From Auriscalpium vulgare (lineage: Eukaryota; Basidiomycota; Agaricomycetes; Russulales; Auriscalpiaceae), in assembly GCA_019915015.1 (NCBI GenBank), contig JAHBBC010000030.1, forward strand, positions 310,001 through 374,000: DNA of 64,000 bases, written 5' to 3'. Positions 24,652-36,690 of the stretch are shown here, piece after piece (positions within the stretch are counted from its first letter, which is position 1; each line of letters begins with the position of its first letter). The position numbers and the translations under genes are program-made. Below the pieces are notes generated by a model, which was not told the origin of the DNA, made no database searches, and saw nothing but the letters and a program-made list of their open reading frames with translations.

Positions 24652-25265
24652 TCTGTTTGTTGCAGGAGCGTGTGGCGGAGTCGCGCTCTTTATTCTCGGT
24701 GAGCATGGTGCCGACGTCACCGCTATCTTTAGAAATAAGAAGTGACGCGAATGTTCCTAACCTCAATTGAGGGTCCAGTTCCCCGCGACATGGCACCTAA
24801 CCCCAACCCGTGGTTGTATGCCTGCGTACCCAAGGGACACAAACCGTACTCTCATCTATGCGTGACGACCTGTATGGAGGCTCGGATGAGCTAAATGTGC
24901 ACTTGTGACTGCCTTCAGCACGCATAAGACGCACCGAGGGGACCACCGTGGTTGTATTTGCTCGATATTCTTGCGATATTCCGACCACGTCGCTGGCGCT
25001 ATTCTTAGTGACGATCCCGACTGGCTGATCCGCCAAAAGTGGTCTCCTGGTTGGCATCGAACAGGAGCATTGATAGTAAGCATGGACCAGAGTAAGGGCT
25101 TTTGCATGAAGACAAAGACGTACTACTTAGTAGTAGTACTAGACGACTCGTCGACTTCGGATGTGCCCGAGTTGTGTAAACTCCGATGCCGCGCCACGGG
25201 CCTAGCGTTGGACTTGGTGGCTACTGTAACAATGTAACTCTGCTGCCAGCGTCCGCTCCGTCAAG
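24652..25265. other. Intergenic stretch between divergent PLD-like and Fmp46-like genes
   Basis: About 610 bp that must contain both promoters. No gene or notable repeat is seen. Confidence 0.35.
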
Positions 25266-25875
25266 ATGTTTTCTGCATTCAAAAAGTCTCTTGTGAGCAG
25301 CACACCTATAATCATGTGTCCGACCTTATCTCACGCTGTCTTAGGCCCAAGTCTCCATATTGTGCGCTCTACATCCCCATGTGTCTCTGCAGACCGTTGC
25401 TCACACAGCCTACAGTCATAATCCAGCCTCTCCACCCTCCACGAAAGCTCTCGCGCTCCTACGCGCTGCTGCATCCTTCCCTTACCCGGCCGGCTCATCC
25501 AAGCCCCTCAAATTTAACCTCGAAGTCATCGAGAGCCCACCGACGGCCGACCAGGTCCGCACCCTCATCACCTACCTCCCCGCCGCGCGCAGCGTCGAGG
25601 ACCAGGAGGACCCACACCACATCACCAGGCTGATATCCTCGCACCCGTCTGCCCCGTCTCTTCCTGAGCGCCCACATTCCGCCGAGGGCCTCGTGCGTCT
25701 CGCGCAGCGCAACCCGAACGCGGTCAAGTGGCCGATTGTCGTGGATTGGTCAAGCGGAAATGCCTCGGTGGGCGATGTGGACGGCGTGAAGGAGATTCTG
25801 GAGCATATGAGGAAGAAACGCGATGGAGAGGTCAAAGACGAGGAGGGATATAAACCTAGCGGGTGGTTCTCGTAA
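25266..25875 (+). CDS. FMP46: Fmp46-like (DUF1687) mitochondrial thioredoxin-fold protein
   Basis: A small protein of the Fmp46/DUF1687 family, predicted redox proteins with a thioredoxin-like fold, found in mitochondria in yeast. Exons 25266-25292 (27 nt), 25345-25361 (17 nt) and 25416-25875 sum to 168 codons (167 residues plus stop), close to the family length. Splicing the tiny first exons gives MFSAFKKSLAQVSIFHNPAS, the usual N-terminus with the FHNP(x)SPPS motif. It is followed by KPLKFNLEVIESPPTADQ, which is diagnostic of DUF1687, and by HSAEGLVRLAQRNPNAVKWP and a C-terminal PIVVDWSSGNASVG. The classic thioredoxin CxxC is absent, as in the rest of the family. The second and first exons are very short, so the gene is easily mis-annotated. 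Confidence 0.85.
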
Positions 25876-26209
25876 GGTCCGGTCAGGTGCGATTACCTTT
25901 TTGCCAGGCGTGCCGACTTTTCAGTGAACTCCTCCGCAGCGCACATTTGTACATTACTGTACGTTCGTGTATACGGATATCTCATTGCGTCCAACTCGGC
26001 GATCGGGCACCCCCTGCGATCATGATCAGTAAGTCATATCCGGTGTCTCGGCAAGCACTCGTACTCGCTCATAAGATCTGACTCAGCCTAATCGCACCCA
26101 CATCGCTCCGAGAACTTCCTAGCAGATATAAATACAGCCCTCCTGAAGTTCACTGCCTGTGTCCCGGGAATATATCAGTACTGTTCCAATTCTTTTTATC
26201 GCCCTTCTC
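25876..26209. other. Promoter region of the SDR reductase
   Basis: This 334-bp gap contains a clear TATA box (26127-26134) and no gene. Confidence 0.5.
26127..26134 (+). promoter_or_regulatory. TATA box of the SDR reductase gene
   Basis: TATAAATA lies 76 nt before the last base preceding the start ATG at 26210, a typical distance for a fungal TATA element plus short leader. Confidence 0.55.
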
Positions 26210-27505
26210 ATGTCTTTAACTGTCCTTGTGAGCTGCTATGATACATATCCATCTAGCTGCGTGTATACTGAGATAATACACAGGTTACTGGTGCCACAGG
26301 CCTGCTGGGGTCGCATGTCGTGGCGCAGCTCATTGATGCAGGCTACAAGGTCCGTGGCACGGCGCGGTCGGGCACAGCTGAGCGCCTGCGAGCGAATCAT
26401 GCTTCGGATGGGGATAAGTTTGAGGTGGCGGTCATCGATGACATCGCGACGTCAGATCTCTCTGAAGCTTTCAAGGGTGAGCATTGTAGAAGCGCTTCTG
26501 CCATAATCATGGTGTTAAAATTCGTCTTGCACAGGCGTGAGTGCCCTCATCCACGTCGCGTCCCCCCTGGCTGGTGCTGGCAGTACCGACGTCGTTCTGC
26601 AGGTGCTTCTTTTACTACTTTCCACATGGCATACACTCATTAGTGTGTGGCTAGGGCGCTGTTAACGGGACACAAAACGTGCTCATACAAGCGGCGAATG
26701 CGGGCATCAATAAAGTAGTCATCACCAGTAGCATCGCCGCCCTTCTCAGCCCCGCGCAGATGCAAGGTGGCAAAAAGTTCAATGAGACTGGTACACATAT
26801 TCATGTCTGTGCAACTTACTATCGGCGCTCACCGGCCTCGTGCAGACTGGAGTCCTCTGACGCGAGAGGACGCGCTTAAGGCGGACGCAACACCGTTTGA
26901 AGTCTACGCGACATCCAAGAAACTTGCCGAGGAGGCCGTGTGGGCGTTCGCACGCGCACATCCCGACATCGATGTGACGACCAGTGCGTAACCGACCTCA
27001 TCACACTCAACAAGTATTCACACATCCTAACACAGTCCTCCCTCCGTTCCTTTACGGCCCCGCTGGCCGCGGCCAGGTCCTCGACGCCCCAGTCTCGGGC
27101 ACCAACCGCTACGTCTACAGCCTCATCTCCGGTCCCGCTGGCCGGCCACTGCCCACCCAGAGCACCCTCCCGTCCTTCGCGCACATCGCGGATGTTGCCC
27201 ATGCGCATGTGCTCGCGCTGAAGGCGCCATTTTCCGCACCCGACAGCCCAAAGCGCGTGATTGTTACGGGGTACGAGGGTACGTGGCGGCAAGCGGTGGA
27301 GTACCTGCACCGCGCGCACCCCGAGTTGCGTGAGCGCCTGCCCGTGCTGGGAGCGGAACCAGAGACGGGTGGCTGGGCGACGCTGGATTCTAGCAGCGCG
27401 GCGAGGGTGTTGGGGCTCACAACGTATAAGACGTGGGAGGAGACAATTGAAGAGACGGTGACAGATTTGTTGGAGAAGGAGAAGGCATTTGCGGTCAAAA
27501 TATAG
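26210..27505 (+). CDS. NAD(P)-dependent extended-SDR reductase (dihydroflavonol reductase-like)
   Basis: An NAD(P)H oxidoreductase of the extended short-chain dehydrogenase class, related to dihydroflavonol-4-reductase and methylglyoxal reductase (Gre2). Exons 26210-26227, 26284-26476, 26535-26602, 26655-26790, 26846-26983 and 27036-27505 sum to 341 codons. The 18-nt first exon gives MSLTVL, which joins to VTGATGLLGSHVVAQLI, the TGxxGxxG dinucleotide-binding motif. The catalytic pair is in YATSKK (YxxxK), with TSSIAAL upstream supplying the Ser region. PPFLYGPAGRGQ and FAHIADVAHAHVLAL are substrate-domain blocks typical of the family. A TATA box lies 76 nt upstream. A broken tandem copy follows at 27914. 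All catalytic residues are present. The natural substrate is unknown. Confidence 0.9.
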
Positions 27506-27913
27506 GACGATTTACTTCTACCCAAATTCTTAGAAGCGATGTTGCGCTGTCAACGTGACGAGGTAGGATAGCAATGGAAACTCTGATATGCATGGGAATA
27601 CCAGTGCCATGGACGCGGAAACAACCGGGCACTAGATCCTGAGCTCGCGAAGGTTGAAGCTTGTCAACTACTCTGCCTCGGGGAGACTGCCTGGCACCAC
27701 CACTCGCCATGCCTCCGCCATGCAACCCGTCTTTAGACTTTCCCACCAGCTAGCTTTCTGGCTTCGGCTCCGGAGCAAACGATGTCACTTTGCGCTGGGG
27801 TCTGCTGGGGTGCTCTTGATACGCCGCACCACGGTCGCCTTCAAGTTTGACTTACTGCACCTGAATCTGCGCAGTGAGAAGTCGTCGCTCCCTTTCAAAC
27901 TGTTATCCTATAC
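27506..27913. other. Gap between the SDR gene and its broken copy
   Basis: About 400 bp with no gene. It probably corresponds to the upstream region of the duplicate. Confidence 0.4.
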
Positions 27914-29168
27914 ATGTCTTCTACTGTCCTCGTAAGTTGCTCCTCGATAGTCCAGCTACAGTGTTATCTTGAGATATAACGGCGCAGGTCACCGGTGCAA
28001 CAGGCCTGCCAGTGGGCTCGCACGTCATCGCGCTGCTCATTAACGCAGGATACAAGGTCCGTGGCACCGCGCGGTCGGGCACGGCTGAACGCCTGCGAAC
28101 AAAGCATGCCTCAGATGGGGACAAGTTTGAGGTGGTGGTCATCGATGACATCGCGACGTCGAATCTCTCTGAAGCTTTCAAGGGTGAGCTGGCCAACAGA
28201 AGTTCTTCTGCTATGATCATGGCGTTAACAACTTGCGTAGGTGTGGACGCTCTCGTCCACGTCGCGTCTCCACTGGCTAGTGCTGGGGGTCCAGACGTGG
28301 TGTTGCGGGTGCTAGCAACCTCAATGCACTGTAGGGTTTTGTGATAGACTCATCTCTATGACTGGAGCGCCGTTGACGGGACACAGAATGTGCTTCTGAC
28401 GGCTGCGGAAACCGGCATCAAAAATATCGTCGTCACAAGCAGCGTTATCACTGTCCCGCACAGCTTCATGCCGGCGAGAAACTCCAATCGACGGGACCAG
28501 TACGCCTGGCATCCACCATGTCGCCTCAAATGAATGATCAGCGAAGACTGGAGTCCTCAGTGAGTCCTCTGACACGGGAGTACGCGCTGAAGCCAGACGC
28601 GACGCCAGATGACTTCGGGGTGTCTAAGAAGAAGGCATTCGCGCGTGCACACCCCGACATCAACGTCACGACCAGCCCGCCTAATCACCCTCAACAAGCA
28701 CTCACATTTATTGACGTAGTCCCCCCTCCGTACCTGTACGGCCCCGCTGGCCGCGGTCAGGTCCTCGTCGCGCCAGCCTCGGGCACCAACCGCTACGTCT
28801 ACAGCCTCAGTTCCGGTCCCGCTGGCCGACCACTGCCCACCCATGTCCTTCGCGCACATCGCGGACGTCGCGCGCGCACACATGATCGCGCTCAAAGCGC
28901 CGCCTTCGGCGGATATACCTAAGCGCTTGATTGTTACGGACTACGAGGGCACATGGCGGCCCCCGAGCTACGTGGGCACCTGCCCGTGCTGAGAAAGGAA
29001 GAGGAGACGGGGAACTGGGTGACGCTCGTTTCTGGAAGCGCGGAAAGGATTTCTGGCCTGACGACGTATAAGACGTGGGAGGAGACGATCGAGGGAGACG
29101 GTGAAGGATTCATTGAAAATGGAGAAGAAGTTTGGGGTGCCAGTGGCGGCCCTTTGAGTCGCCGATGA
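27914..29168 (+). pseudogene. Tandem, broken copy of the SDR reductase
   Basis: Sequence and exon order follow the intact gene at 26210-27505: MSSTVL, intron, VTGATGLPVGSHVIALLIN, and so on to TTYKTWEETIE. Damage is plain. An extra codon sits in the glycine motif (TGLPVGS instead of TGLLGS). The catalytic-tyrosine block reads FGVSKK (Tyr replaced by Phe), and about seven residues that follow in the intact copy are missing. About 11 nt are deleted after PAGRPLPT, shifting the frame near 28840. A second deletion of about 28-30 nt lies near 28957. An inserted base near 29095 spoils the C-terminus. I judge it non-functional. Divergence between copies is modest, so the duplication is fairly young. 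It could still be transcribed. Confidence 0.85.
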
Positions 29169-29278
29169 AAGCATTGACCAGTGCCGTTGAAGAGACGATG
29201 CTGCGCTGGCGATGCAACGAAGTAGAATAGTGATAGGAGTGTTTAAAAATGCAGGAATGTTTACATGTGAATGACCCG

Positions 29279-30928
29279 CTAGCACTGCTCCCATGGCCCG
29301 CCTAGAGGCGGCTCCATCGTCACAGCAGGGAACAAACCCGGCCCCAACATCATTGGCATTCCTATGCTCTCTTTCGACAGCTTGCCCTTCATCTTCCCAA
29401 CGCCTTTCTTTGAAAACGACATCCTGAACAATGATCGTCTGGGCGGCTGCAAGTCCGGAGGACTCGTCACTGGTGCTCCCGGCGGGGGTTCGGCCCGCCG
29501 GCCCGAGAGCACACGCTGCAGGAGCGTGCTCTTGCGACGCAGCACCCGTGGCTTAGGCTCTGTAGCGATCGGCACGTCGACGGCAACGCGCTGCACTGTA
29601 GCCGCACGGGGTGGAGACAGGGACGGAGAGGTCAGCGGCAGGTCTTCGAGGAGCGAGAGCGGGTCCCAAGGGTTGTCAGGTTCAAACGCACGGACGCAGT
29701 GCTCGCAGTCGCAATGGGCGAGATTGTTGGGGAACGGGGCGTAGAGAACGACGGTGTCGCTCGAGGCGCTGGACGGAAGAAGTGCTGGCGGGGCTGCGTC
29801 AACACGGCCGCGGCTGTTCGTCGGCGGCGGGCAGAGCAAGCCGGTAGATGGAGCGAATACTATGGTGGAATTGTGGGAGAGTGTGCCCGTGGCGTCGTCA
29901 GGCTGGGTGACGACGATGCTCGGCACATCTGCCCCGTTGAACGGATTCGCGAAAACTTCCATCTCGACTATGCGCCGCGAGATGCACGGGGTCTTGAAGG
30001 GAGTCTCGATGAGGCAGCCGACCTCGAGGAAGGACAATAAGGATGGCGGCAGCAGAGGGGAGAACGGGAGGGGGTCGTCGCTATCAAGGTGCTCCAGGAA
30101 GCGGAGCTCCTCTGCGACAGCCATGAGCTGGGCGAGTGGATCGCGGGGTGCCGCAGGGCGAGTGCGGGGCGGGGCGGGAGGAGGCGAGTCGAGAAGGGGC
30201 AGCTCGGTCAGCTCCGCGGACATGGCCTGCAGTTCGGCGAGCGAGTCGAAGGTCTTGACTAGAGGAAGGTGCTGAGGCAGTGTCTGGTCCGACATTTTGG
30301 AATTGACAGGTCCCGGTTGAAGAGAGAGCGCAGGAAGAAGAGGCAATGGAGGCAGCGGAGGCTCGACAACGTATCTAGTGGTCCCTTCACGCGACAGCGC
30401 TGCGATAGATTGGATCTTCCGCAGTGAACTCTTTCTAGATGCAGCAGTGAGCATCTGGCGAGAAGAGCGCCGCGCGAGCGGAGGTTGGTCGATAGTTCTA
30501 GCAGCCCCTGCGCTCACTGCGTCGACCCTGCGGAAGAACGCTGAGGCAGAGAACGAGACGTCATCCCTTGGAAGTACTAGACGGGTCGCTGAATCGGAAG
30601 AGGAGGGCGATGCCATCCTCTTGTTCTTCGGCGTCTTCTGCGCGTTGCCGTCGTTCGCCCTGCAGGATGACTTCGAGCGCGTGGGAGGGCTGCGCATGAA
30701 CGCTGCTGCCCGCCGAACTATAGACGCCGCAGATTTCTTAGGCTTCAGCTTTTTGGGTGTCTCCAGGTGCGCTAGGTGCGGTTCGGAGCATGAGAACGAC
30801 GAGTTCGGTTGATGTGAAGCCAAAGGCGAGCGAGAGTAGCCAGGATTTGCGAGGCCACTCTGCTCACGCTGGGGTAGGTTCTTCCAGTGTGGCGGTTTGT
30901 AGTCACAGGGAGTGCGAGCAGAAAACAT
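29279..30928 (-). CDS. Long intronless Pro/Ser-rich unknown protein
   Basis: One uninterrupted frame of 550 codons (549 residues) from the ATG ending at 30928 (MFSARTPCDYKPPHWKNLPQ). Upstream in-frame codons exist but look like a leader. The protein is rich in Pro, Ser, Leu and Arg and is mostly predicted to be disordered. A basic segment (KKLKPKKSAASIVRRAAAFM) could serve in nuclear targeting. Near the C-terminus a small cysteine cluster (HCDCEHCVRAFEPDNPWDP) and a basic tail (FSKKGVGKMKGKLSKESIG) stand out. I recognise no named domain. An intronless frame of this length in an intron-rich neighbourhood is unusual, but codon use resembles the neighbours. A structural or regulatory role is possible but not shown. 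Confidence 0.6.
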   Translation of the reverse strand: MFSARTPCDYKPPHWKNLPQREQSGLANPGYSRSPLASHQPNSSFSCSEPHLAHLETPKKLKPKKSAASIVRRAAAFMRSPPTRSKSSCRANDGNAQKTPKNKRMASPSSSDSATRLVLPRDDVSFSASAFFRRVDAVSAGAARTIDQPPLARRSSRQMLTAASRKSSLRKIQSIAALSREGTTRYVVEPPLPPLPLLPALSLQPGPVNSKMSDQTLPQHLPLVKTFDSLAELQAMSAELTELPLLDSPPPAPPRTRPAAPRDPLAQLMAVAEELRFLEHLDSDDPLPFSPLLPPSLLSFLEVGCLIETPFKTPCISRRIVEMEVFANPFNGADVPSIVVTQPDDATGTLSHNSTIVFAPSTGLLCPPPTNSRGRVDAAPPALLPSSASSDTVVLYAPFPNNLAHCDCEHCVRAFEPDNPWDPLSLLEDLPLTSPSLSPPRAATVQRVAVDVPIATEPKPRVLRRKSTLLQRVLSGRRAEPPPGAPVTSPPDLQPPRRSLFRMSFSKKGVGKMKGKLSKESIGMPMMLGPGLFPAVTMEPPLGGPWEQC

Positions 30929-32235
30929 GAAGAGGGGTGATCGATGAGGCGGAGGGAGGATACGTGCTGAGTCGGCGGGGCATTCGCCGCTCGGAGTCCT
31001 CCGACACGTGACTTGCCACCGCCCCATATGTATGTCCTGTTTTCAGCGCGGAGATATCGTGCGTTGACTGCGACTTTTTTTGCTATGCCATCCTGCAGAG
31101 AGCGCCGAGACGCCACGTTGTCATCCTCTGCGGCTGATATGGCATCCGAGTGCGGCTCTGGTCATAGGATACCTGCGGCTCGGATGCGAAAATGCTTTCG
31201 TTTGCCGGCATGTTCCAACCTCAAGGAGATCCTCGAAACGGGGGTGGTGCGCAGACTCTTGACTTTAGCACGGAGTCATCGACCCCGGACGCTTCCTCTA
31301 GCGAAAGGCCCGCTCGCACTCGCTGACTACTTTTTACGAGCGGTGTCTTACCCAGCTATGCTCTGCTATGTTCAGCGGCGCCCGAGATCCCGCTCTTCCC
31401 GGGCATCTGTACCGCCCACTGATTTGGATGCGAGTCGTCCGACATGTGTGTCATCCATTTCTCGTCCATACGATGTGATGATAGTGAGTGGTCTCGATCT
31501 AAACGCATCGTCTTCTATCGGACTCTACTCAACAAGTTACCAGCGATACAGGCTTTCTTGTCTCCGACAATCAGTTGCTAGAGACCGGCTCGTCTCTAAC
31601 AACTCTACTGGCGCGACACAGTAGATAATCTGGCCTGAGCGTGCCAAGGCACTGAACGAGAATCGTTGCTGCGCGTAACGTTCGACACCGGCAGTACTAG
31701 TAACTAATGTGCCTTGAAAGTCATTACCCGTACAAGGAGTGCCGCGGTCGACGTTTTGCCGAGAAGGTCTTCATACAGTTGGCCTGCAACATGAAAATGA
31801 AAAGGCTGCGCAAATACTAGGATGCATCGGCAGTGTTTGTGGCATCGGCATCGACTCGTGTATCCAGGGCGGCATCGAATCGTGTATCCAAATCTGGCGC
31901 GGCTTTGCGAATCACGACGTGTTTGCAGTGTTTGGTAGATAGTACAAAGCGACAGGACACAGAAAAACCCTTTTCCAAATGCGTTGGCAAAGTTGCAGCG
32001 AGTTCCTGCAAACAGTGAGTGTGGGAAAATGCACGTTCTCGAACTCCCAGTCAAGCACGTCGCACGTTGACGACAACCACCATCGCGCTCACTCTATCTC
32101 TGCAGGATCTTGGTATTGATTCCGCGGTCTATCGACGTCGTTGCGCCCTCAGTTTTGCCCACATCGAGTCGACGCGGTCGGTGTCCTAGGACGGTGCGCC
32201 TGCTGTCATAACTCATCTTACAGGCGGAGCGACTG
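30929..32235. other. Gene-free stretch before the receptor pair
   Basis: About 1.3 kb. An open plus-strand frame at 31013-31624 starts inside the region but has no domain or splice support. Near 31848-31892 the sequence cgtgtatcca occurs twice in a short imperfect direct repeat. The promoter of the first NLR-like gene should lie at the right end. Confidence 0.35.
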
Positions 32236-35200
32236 ATGTCTCGCAGTGCAGACGTCTTCATGTCTCTCTCGCTGAACCGCCGTAGTGTCTCGACGACGTC
32301 CAGTTCGTCGTCGAGGTACCTCTTCCCTACACCCACGCCTTTTCGTTCTTCGTCACAAGTCACTCTATCTAGCGGTACTACGCTTGGTGCGTAATTGATT
32401 CCTTTGCGACGATCACGCAACTGATCTTACACATGCGGTCTTGTCTCTCGCGCAGTCGCAAACAGCGCATCGTCTGATGTCGCATCTGTCGCAGCTACGA
32501 GGTCCATTTCCCACTCGAGCCGGACGGACCACGGCTCTATGACCATGAGCATCCTGGGAACTTCACTCGCTGTCCTCAAGGAGATTTTAGACGCAGCCAA
32601 CAGTGTCCCGTACGTGAAGGTCGTCGCCGGCGTCATGCTACAGATTATCCAGATCAAGGATGTGAGTGATGCTCGCGTTCTCATTGAAGATCCCCATGCT
32701 TATCATAGCGTCTGTTTAGGACGTCGATAACTGTGCGGAGAAATGGCAGGAGGTGATGCAGAATATCGCCAGCGTAGCGAAGGTCATTTGCAGTATATGG
32801 GACCTCAGCCGCAAGTATGAGAGGATCGCTCTGCCCCAGGACCTTGTTGACCTTCTGAAAAGCATGGAGACGTCCGTACTCCCTACTATCGTCACTGACA
32901 AATTTGGACTCACGCTTCATGGAAGGGACTTACTGGCCGTCGTCGAGGTGATGAAGAGATGCCGGATCGGCGAAGGGAAGCGACAAAAGGTGAAGGCTGT
33001 CCTTCAACGCAGTGATCTCCTCAAGGACATAATGTTGTGTGATGGGCGGCTCAAGCAAATTGTCACCGATTACCAAGTACGTGGTTCGCGTTTCATAACC
33101 ACAAGAAGTGCTGACAGTTTACCACTTTCATAAGAATCTAGCGCTTGCAAGTATTAGATTTCACCAACATGTGTCTGATCGACAGCCTCAGCCTTCTGTA
33201 TGTGGTTTGAGTCATGTAAAAGGGTTCTGGCTCATCTATGATTGTCAGTATTATGGAAGCATCACTGTCAATGTGACCAATGTAGATGAACAGATCCCCA
33301 AAGTTATCAGGTCTGTCTGCCTTGTACCCTGACTTCACATGTTCTTGACTTATATATATAATACAGAATCCCAGAATTGGTACCCCCCCAAATATTCTTT
33401 GGTCGGGATGAAGAAGTATCCCAGATTTTGGACACAATATCTTTCAAGCCAACTGCACGTATTGCCATACTGGGCTCTGGGGGTGTTGGCAAGACAGCAC
33501 TTGCCCGGGCCGTTTTGACTAACCAGCGTATCATTGGACAGTTCCAGCGTGAGCGCTATCTCATTCCTTGTGAGGCATCAACAACTGTTGGGGCATTGCT
33601 CAATGACATTGCTCAAGCTTTGAGTATCAATGGTCAATTTGAGTCTCTACTGCATCAAATACTGCAATATCTGGAAACTACTGCTTGTGTCTTGTGCTTG
33701 GATAATTTTGAAACACTATGGGACCAAAATCATGATGATAAATTGGCAGCAGAGGAGCTATTGGAACAGATCTCATCTAAAAAGTCCACTGTGTTGATTT
33801 TGACAATGAGAGGGACAGAAAGACCTGCTGGGACTGCTTGGACTACTCCAATTTTACCACCTCTGCGACCATTTGGAGCAGAGGCTGCCTGGAACACATG
33901 GGAGAAAATATTGGGAGCTATTGATAACAATGCCAAACAATTGATGCAGGCAGTAGACTATCATCCACTGGCAGTAACATTACTTGCTCGCCAAGCTCAA
34001 TCACAACCATCAGCCTTTTTATGGAAAAGATGGCAGTCTGATGGTATAAAATTAATTGGAGGTAGTAATGGCAGCAAAATGTCCAGCCTGGAGGCTTCAA
34101 TGCAACTGACTATAAAGAGCCCAAGCATGCAGAGTGACCCATCTGCTCTTGTATTATTAAGCATCCTCAGCAGCTTGAAAGATGGCATACATTCTACTTT
34201 GATACATATACTTGGAGATTTATTTCCTAACAAAATTCCAAATGTTTTGGAAAGCTTAGGCTCATTGTTCAAGCATGGATTAGCATATGAGTCAGCTGAT
34301 GGTCATACACGTATAGAAGGGCTGATGGGAGAATTTTGCCAACATTATCTTCAGCTTGATTTACAGGACAGAGATATTTTGTGGGAACATTATATAAATT
34401 TAGCTCTAAGAGGTTATGAGGCAATGAGCAATGAGCATTATACAGAGATGAAATATGAGCTGAAAAATATGGATTTCATTCTACATGAGTGTCTGAAGCT
34501 GCAAGGAACACCAAATATCAAGATAGAGGCAGTGAAGGCTACCAGAGCTTTCACTCACTTTTGCATATATATTGGTGTATTCCCAGAGACTCTGATCAAA
34601 CATGCAACAGAAGAGGCAAACAAAATATCAGAAAGTCACTATGCTGATAGCCTACATACATGGGCTGGTTTAGACTTGGCTAGAGATAGACTGTCATCTG
34701 CTGCCAACAGATATGTGGAGGCATTAGAGCTTCATAAGCAAGTTGATGATAGGACAGGTCAAGCCAATGATATTTGTCAGCTTGGAGAAATCCACTATAG
34801 GCAAGATGAACTGGGGCAGGCTCTAAAGTGCTTTGAGGAGTCTTATGATCTGCAAGATCAGGAGCACAATATTAGTGGATTAGCAAATGTATCCACTCAT
34901 CTTGCAAATCTATACAGAAGGCAGGGCACATTGGAGAAAGCAGAGCCTATGTACAGAAAAGCCCTCAGCTTGCATAGAGGAATGGATGATAAGATGGGGC
35001 AGGCAAATGATTTAAAAGGCCTAGGAACAATCCTCATGAGACTAGACAGGCTTGATGAAGCTAAATTGAGCTTTGAGCAGGCTCTCGAGCTTCATAGGAT
35101 TGTCAATGACTTAGTTGGCCAAGCCAATGATATTACATATTTGGGTGACCTTCACTTCAGAGCGGATGACTTTCCTAGAGCCCAGAGTAAATATGAGGAG

Positions 35201-35926
35201 GCACTCATATTGCACCAACAAGTAAATGATACTCTTGGAGAAGCCAATGATCTCAATCATTTGGGCAATGTTTATGCAAAGTTGCGAAAGCTGGAGGATG
35301 CTGAAACATTCTATACAAGGGCTCTTGACTTGCATGAGAAGACAATGGACAATGTTGGTCAGGCCAATGATCTGAAAGGCTTAGCAAATATTCATTTTAA
35401 GAATAATGAAGATAATAAGGCTATACCTCTATATGAAAGAGCACAGATACTGTTCACCCAGGCAAATAATAGACTTGGCGAAGCCAACTGCCTTGCTCAT
35501 CTTGGGCGGATCTATTATAAGCAAAGACTGTGGAGAAATGCTCAGGAGAAATTTGATGCTGCTCTAGAAAAACACATTGAAGCCAATGATAGCATAGGAC
35601 AAGGCAATGTCTTGAATGATGTAGCTGATGTTAAGAGAAAGTTAAAGGACTTTAGGGCAGCTGAGCACACATATAAAAGGGCACTGCAACTTCATGCCAA
35701 GGCAGATGATAGGCTGGGACAAGGAAATGACTTCAAAGGGCTAGGAAGACTATATGATCATCATCATATGAATATGCTACATGAAGCAAAGCAGATGTAT
35801 CAAAAAGCCATTCAGATGTATGAGTCATGTGGAAATCAGAGAAGTAAAGATGAAGTCCTGTCAACTCTTAAAAGAATAGAATATAGGATGACTCGGACAC
35901 GTACAAGAACAGTCAAGAACAGCTAG
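32236..35926 (+). CDS. NLR-like STAND receptor: helical N-terminal domain, NB-ARC/NACHT, ten TPR repeats
   Basis: A signal-transducing ATPase of the fungal NLR type. Exons 32236-32386, 32456-32661, 32720-33076, 33142-33197 and 33367-35926 sum to 1110 codons. Residues 1-60 are a Ser/Thr-rich leader. About 70-240 form a helical bundle (ILDAANSVPYVKVVAG...), like the MLKL/HeLo-like domains of basidiomycete receptors. FFGRDEE precedes the ATPase: Walker A ILGSGGVGKTALA (about 291-303), Walker B VLCLDNFE, and the arginine-bearing LTMRGTERP. Ten 40-residue repeats (about 680-1080) with consensus G-Q-A-N-D-L...L-G...A...Y..AL.LH are kinesin-light-chain-like TPRs. A second ATG at 32260 is also possible. 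Exon 5 is AT-rich and CpG-poor, while exons 1-3 are GC-rich. The 169-nt intron before exon 5 may hide an extra exon. The domain order is firm; a role in non-self recognition or cell death is inference. Confidence 0.85.
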
Positions 35927-36690
35927 TGTTACCATCTATGCATTTGCGATTTGTATTTTATACTCCAATGACTAATTAGTTATATGACATGTCAATGCTT
36001 TACTCTGGAGTCTTAACAAAATGTGTATAACACCAAATTTATGGGTAACACATAAAGACTAATATCTTCAATTCTTTTGTCCTGTACTATTTTTTGCATT
36101 GTGAATATTCAAAGCCTGTCATTATCACTTCATGAATAACAAGGTACAATATATAGCATACAATTTTAGCAATATGTATCTCCTGTTAGAAACCACTGAC
36201 ATATCTATAGCACAACACCCCTGAATTCATTCTCGTAAGTGTCTCTTCACGTTGTACTATCTCAAGTAAAAGACAACCTGCCAATGAACGGGGAGAAGGC
36301 AAGCATGCTATTGGGTGACATGGAAGATATGATCATAAGGCAAGGGAAGACACAATACCTGATCAGTCAGATAGAGTGTGAACATAGGGGAAAGGGTGCT
36401 GAATTGTGAAGGAGACAAATTCTGGCACATTAAAGTTATGAAAGCGCCAAAAAATACTTTGAAGTGAGATAGAAAGGAATGAGTGAAAGGAGAACAAGGG
36501 TACGACTGAAGGGGTACTCAGGGCAACTTGGCATCTGGGCTAAGGGCCAGAGTTAGTACGAGTGTTCAAATAATGACTTAACAAAAGTCCAAGATGTCCT
36601 GCTCAAAGCAACGTGAGTCGTATCCCTCCTGTACCTTGCATCTGTTATCCAACAGCTTATTCAACATCTAACAAAACTCTTGTTAGGCGG
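35927..36690. other. AT-rich spacer between the two convergent receptor genes
   Basis: This 764-bp spacer holds the facing 3' ends. It is the most AT-rich part of the island, with poly-T/poly-A runs and no open frame worth noting. No repeat or terminal inverted repeat was seen. Confidence 0.5.

Noticed and set aside
29754..30275. Plus-strand frames opposite the intronless 549-residue protein
   Set aside because: They are antisense shadows of a longer uninterrupted frame with better composition.
31013..31624. A 203-codon plus-strand frame
   Set aside because: It starts inside the leader of the opposite gene, has no domain, and ends without relation to the downstream receptor exons.
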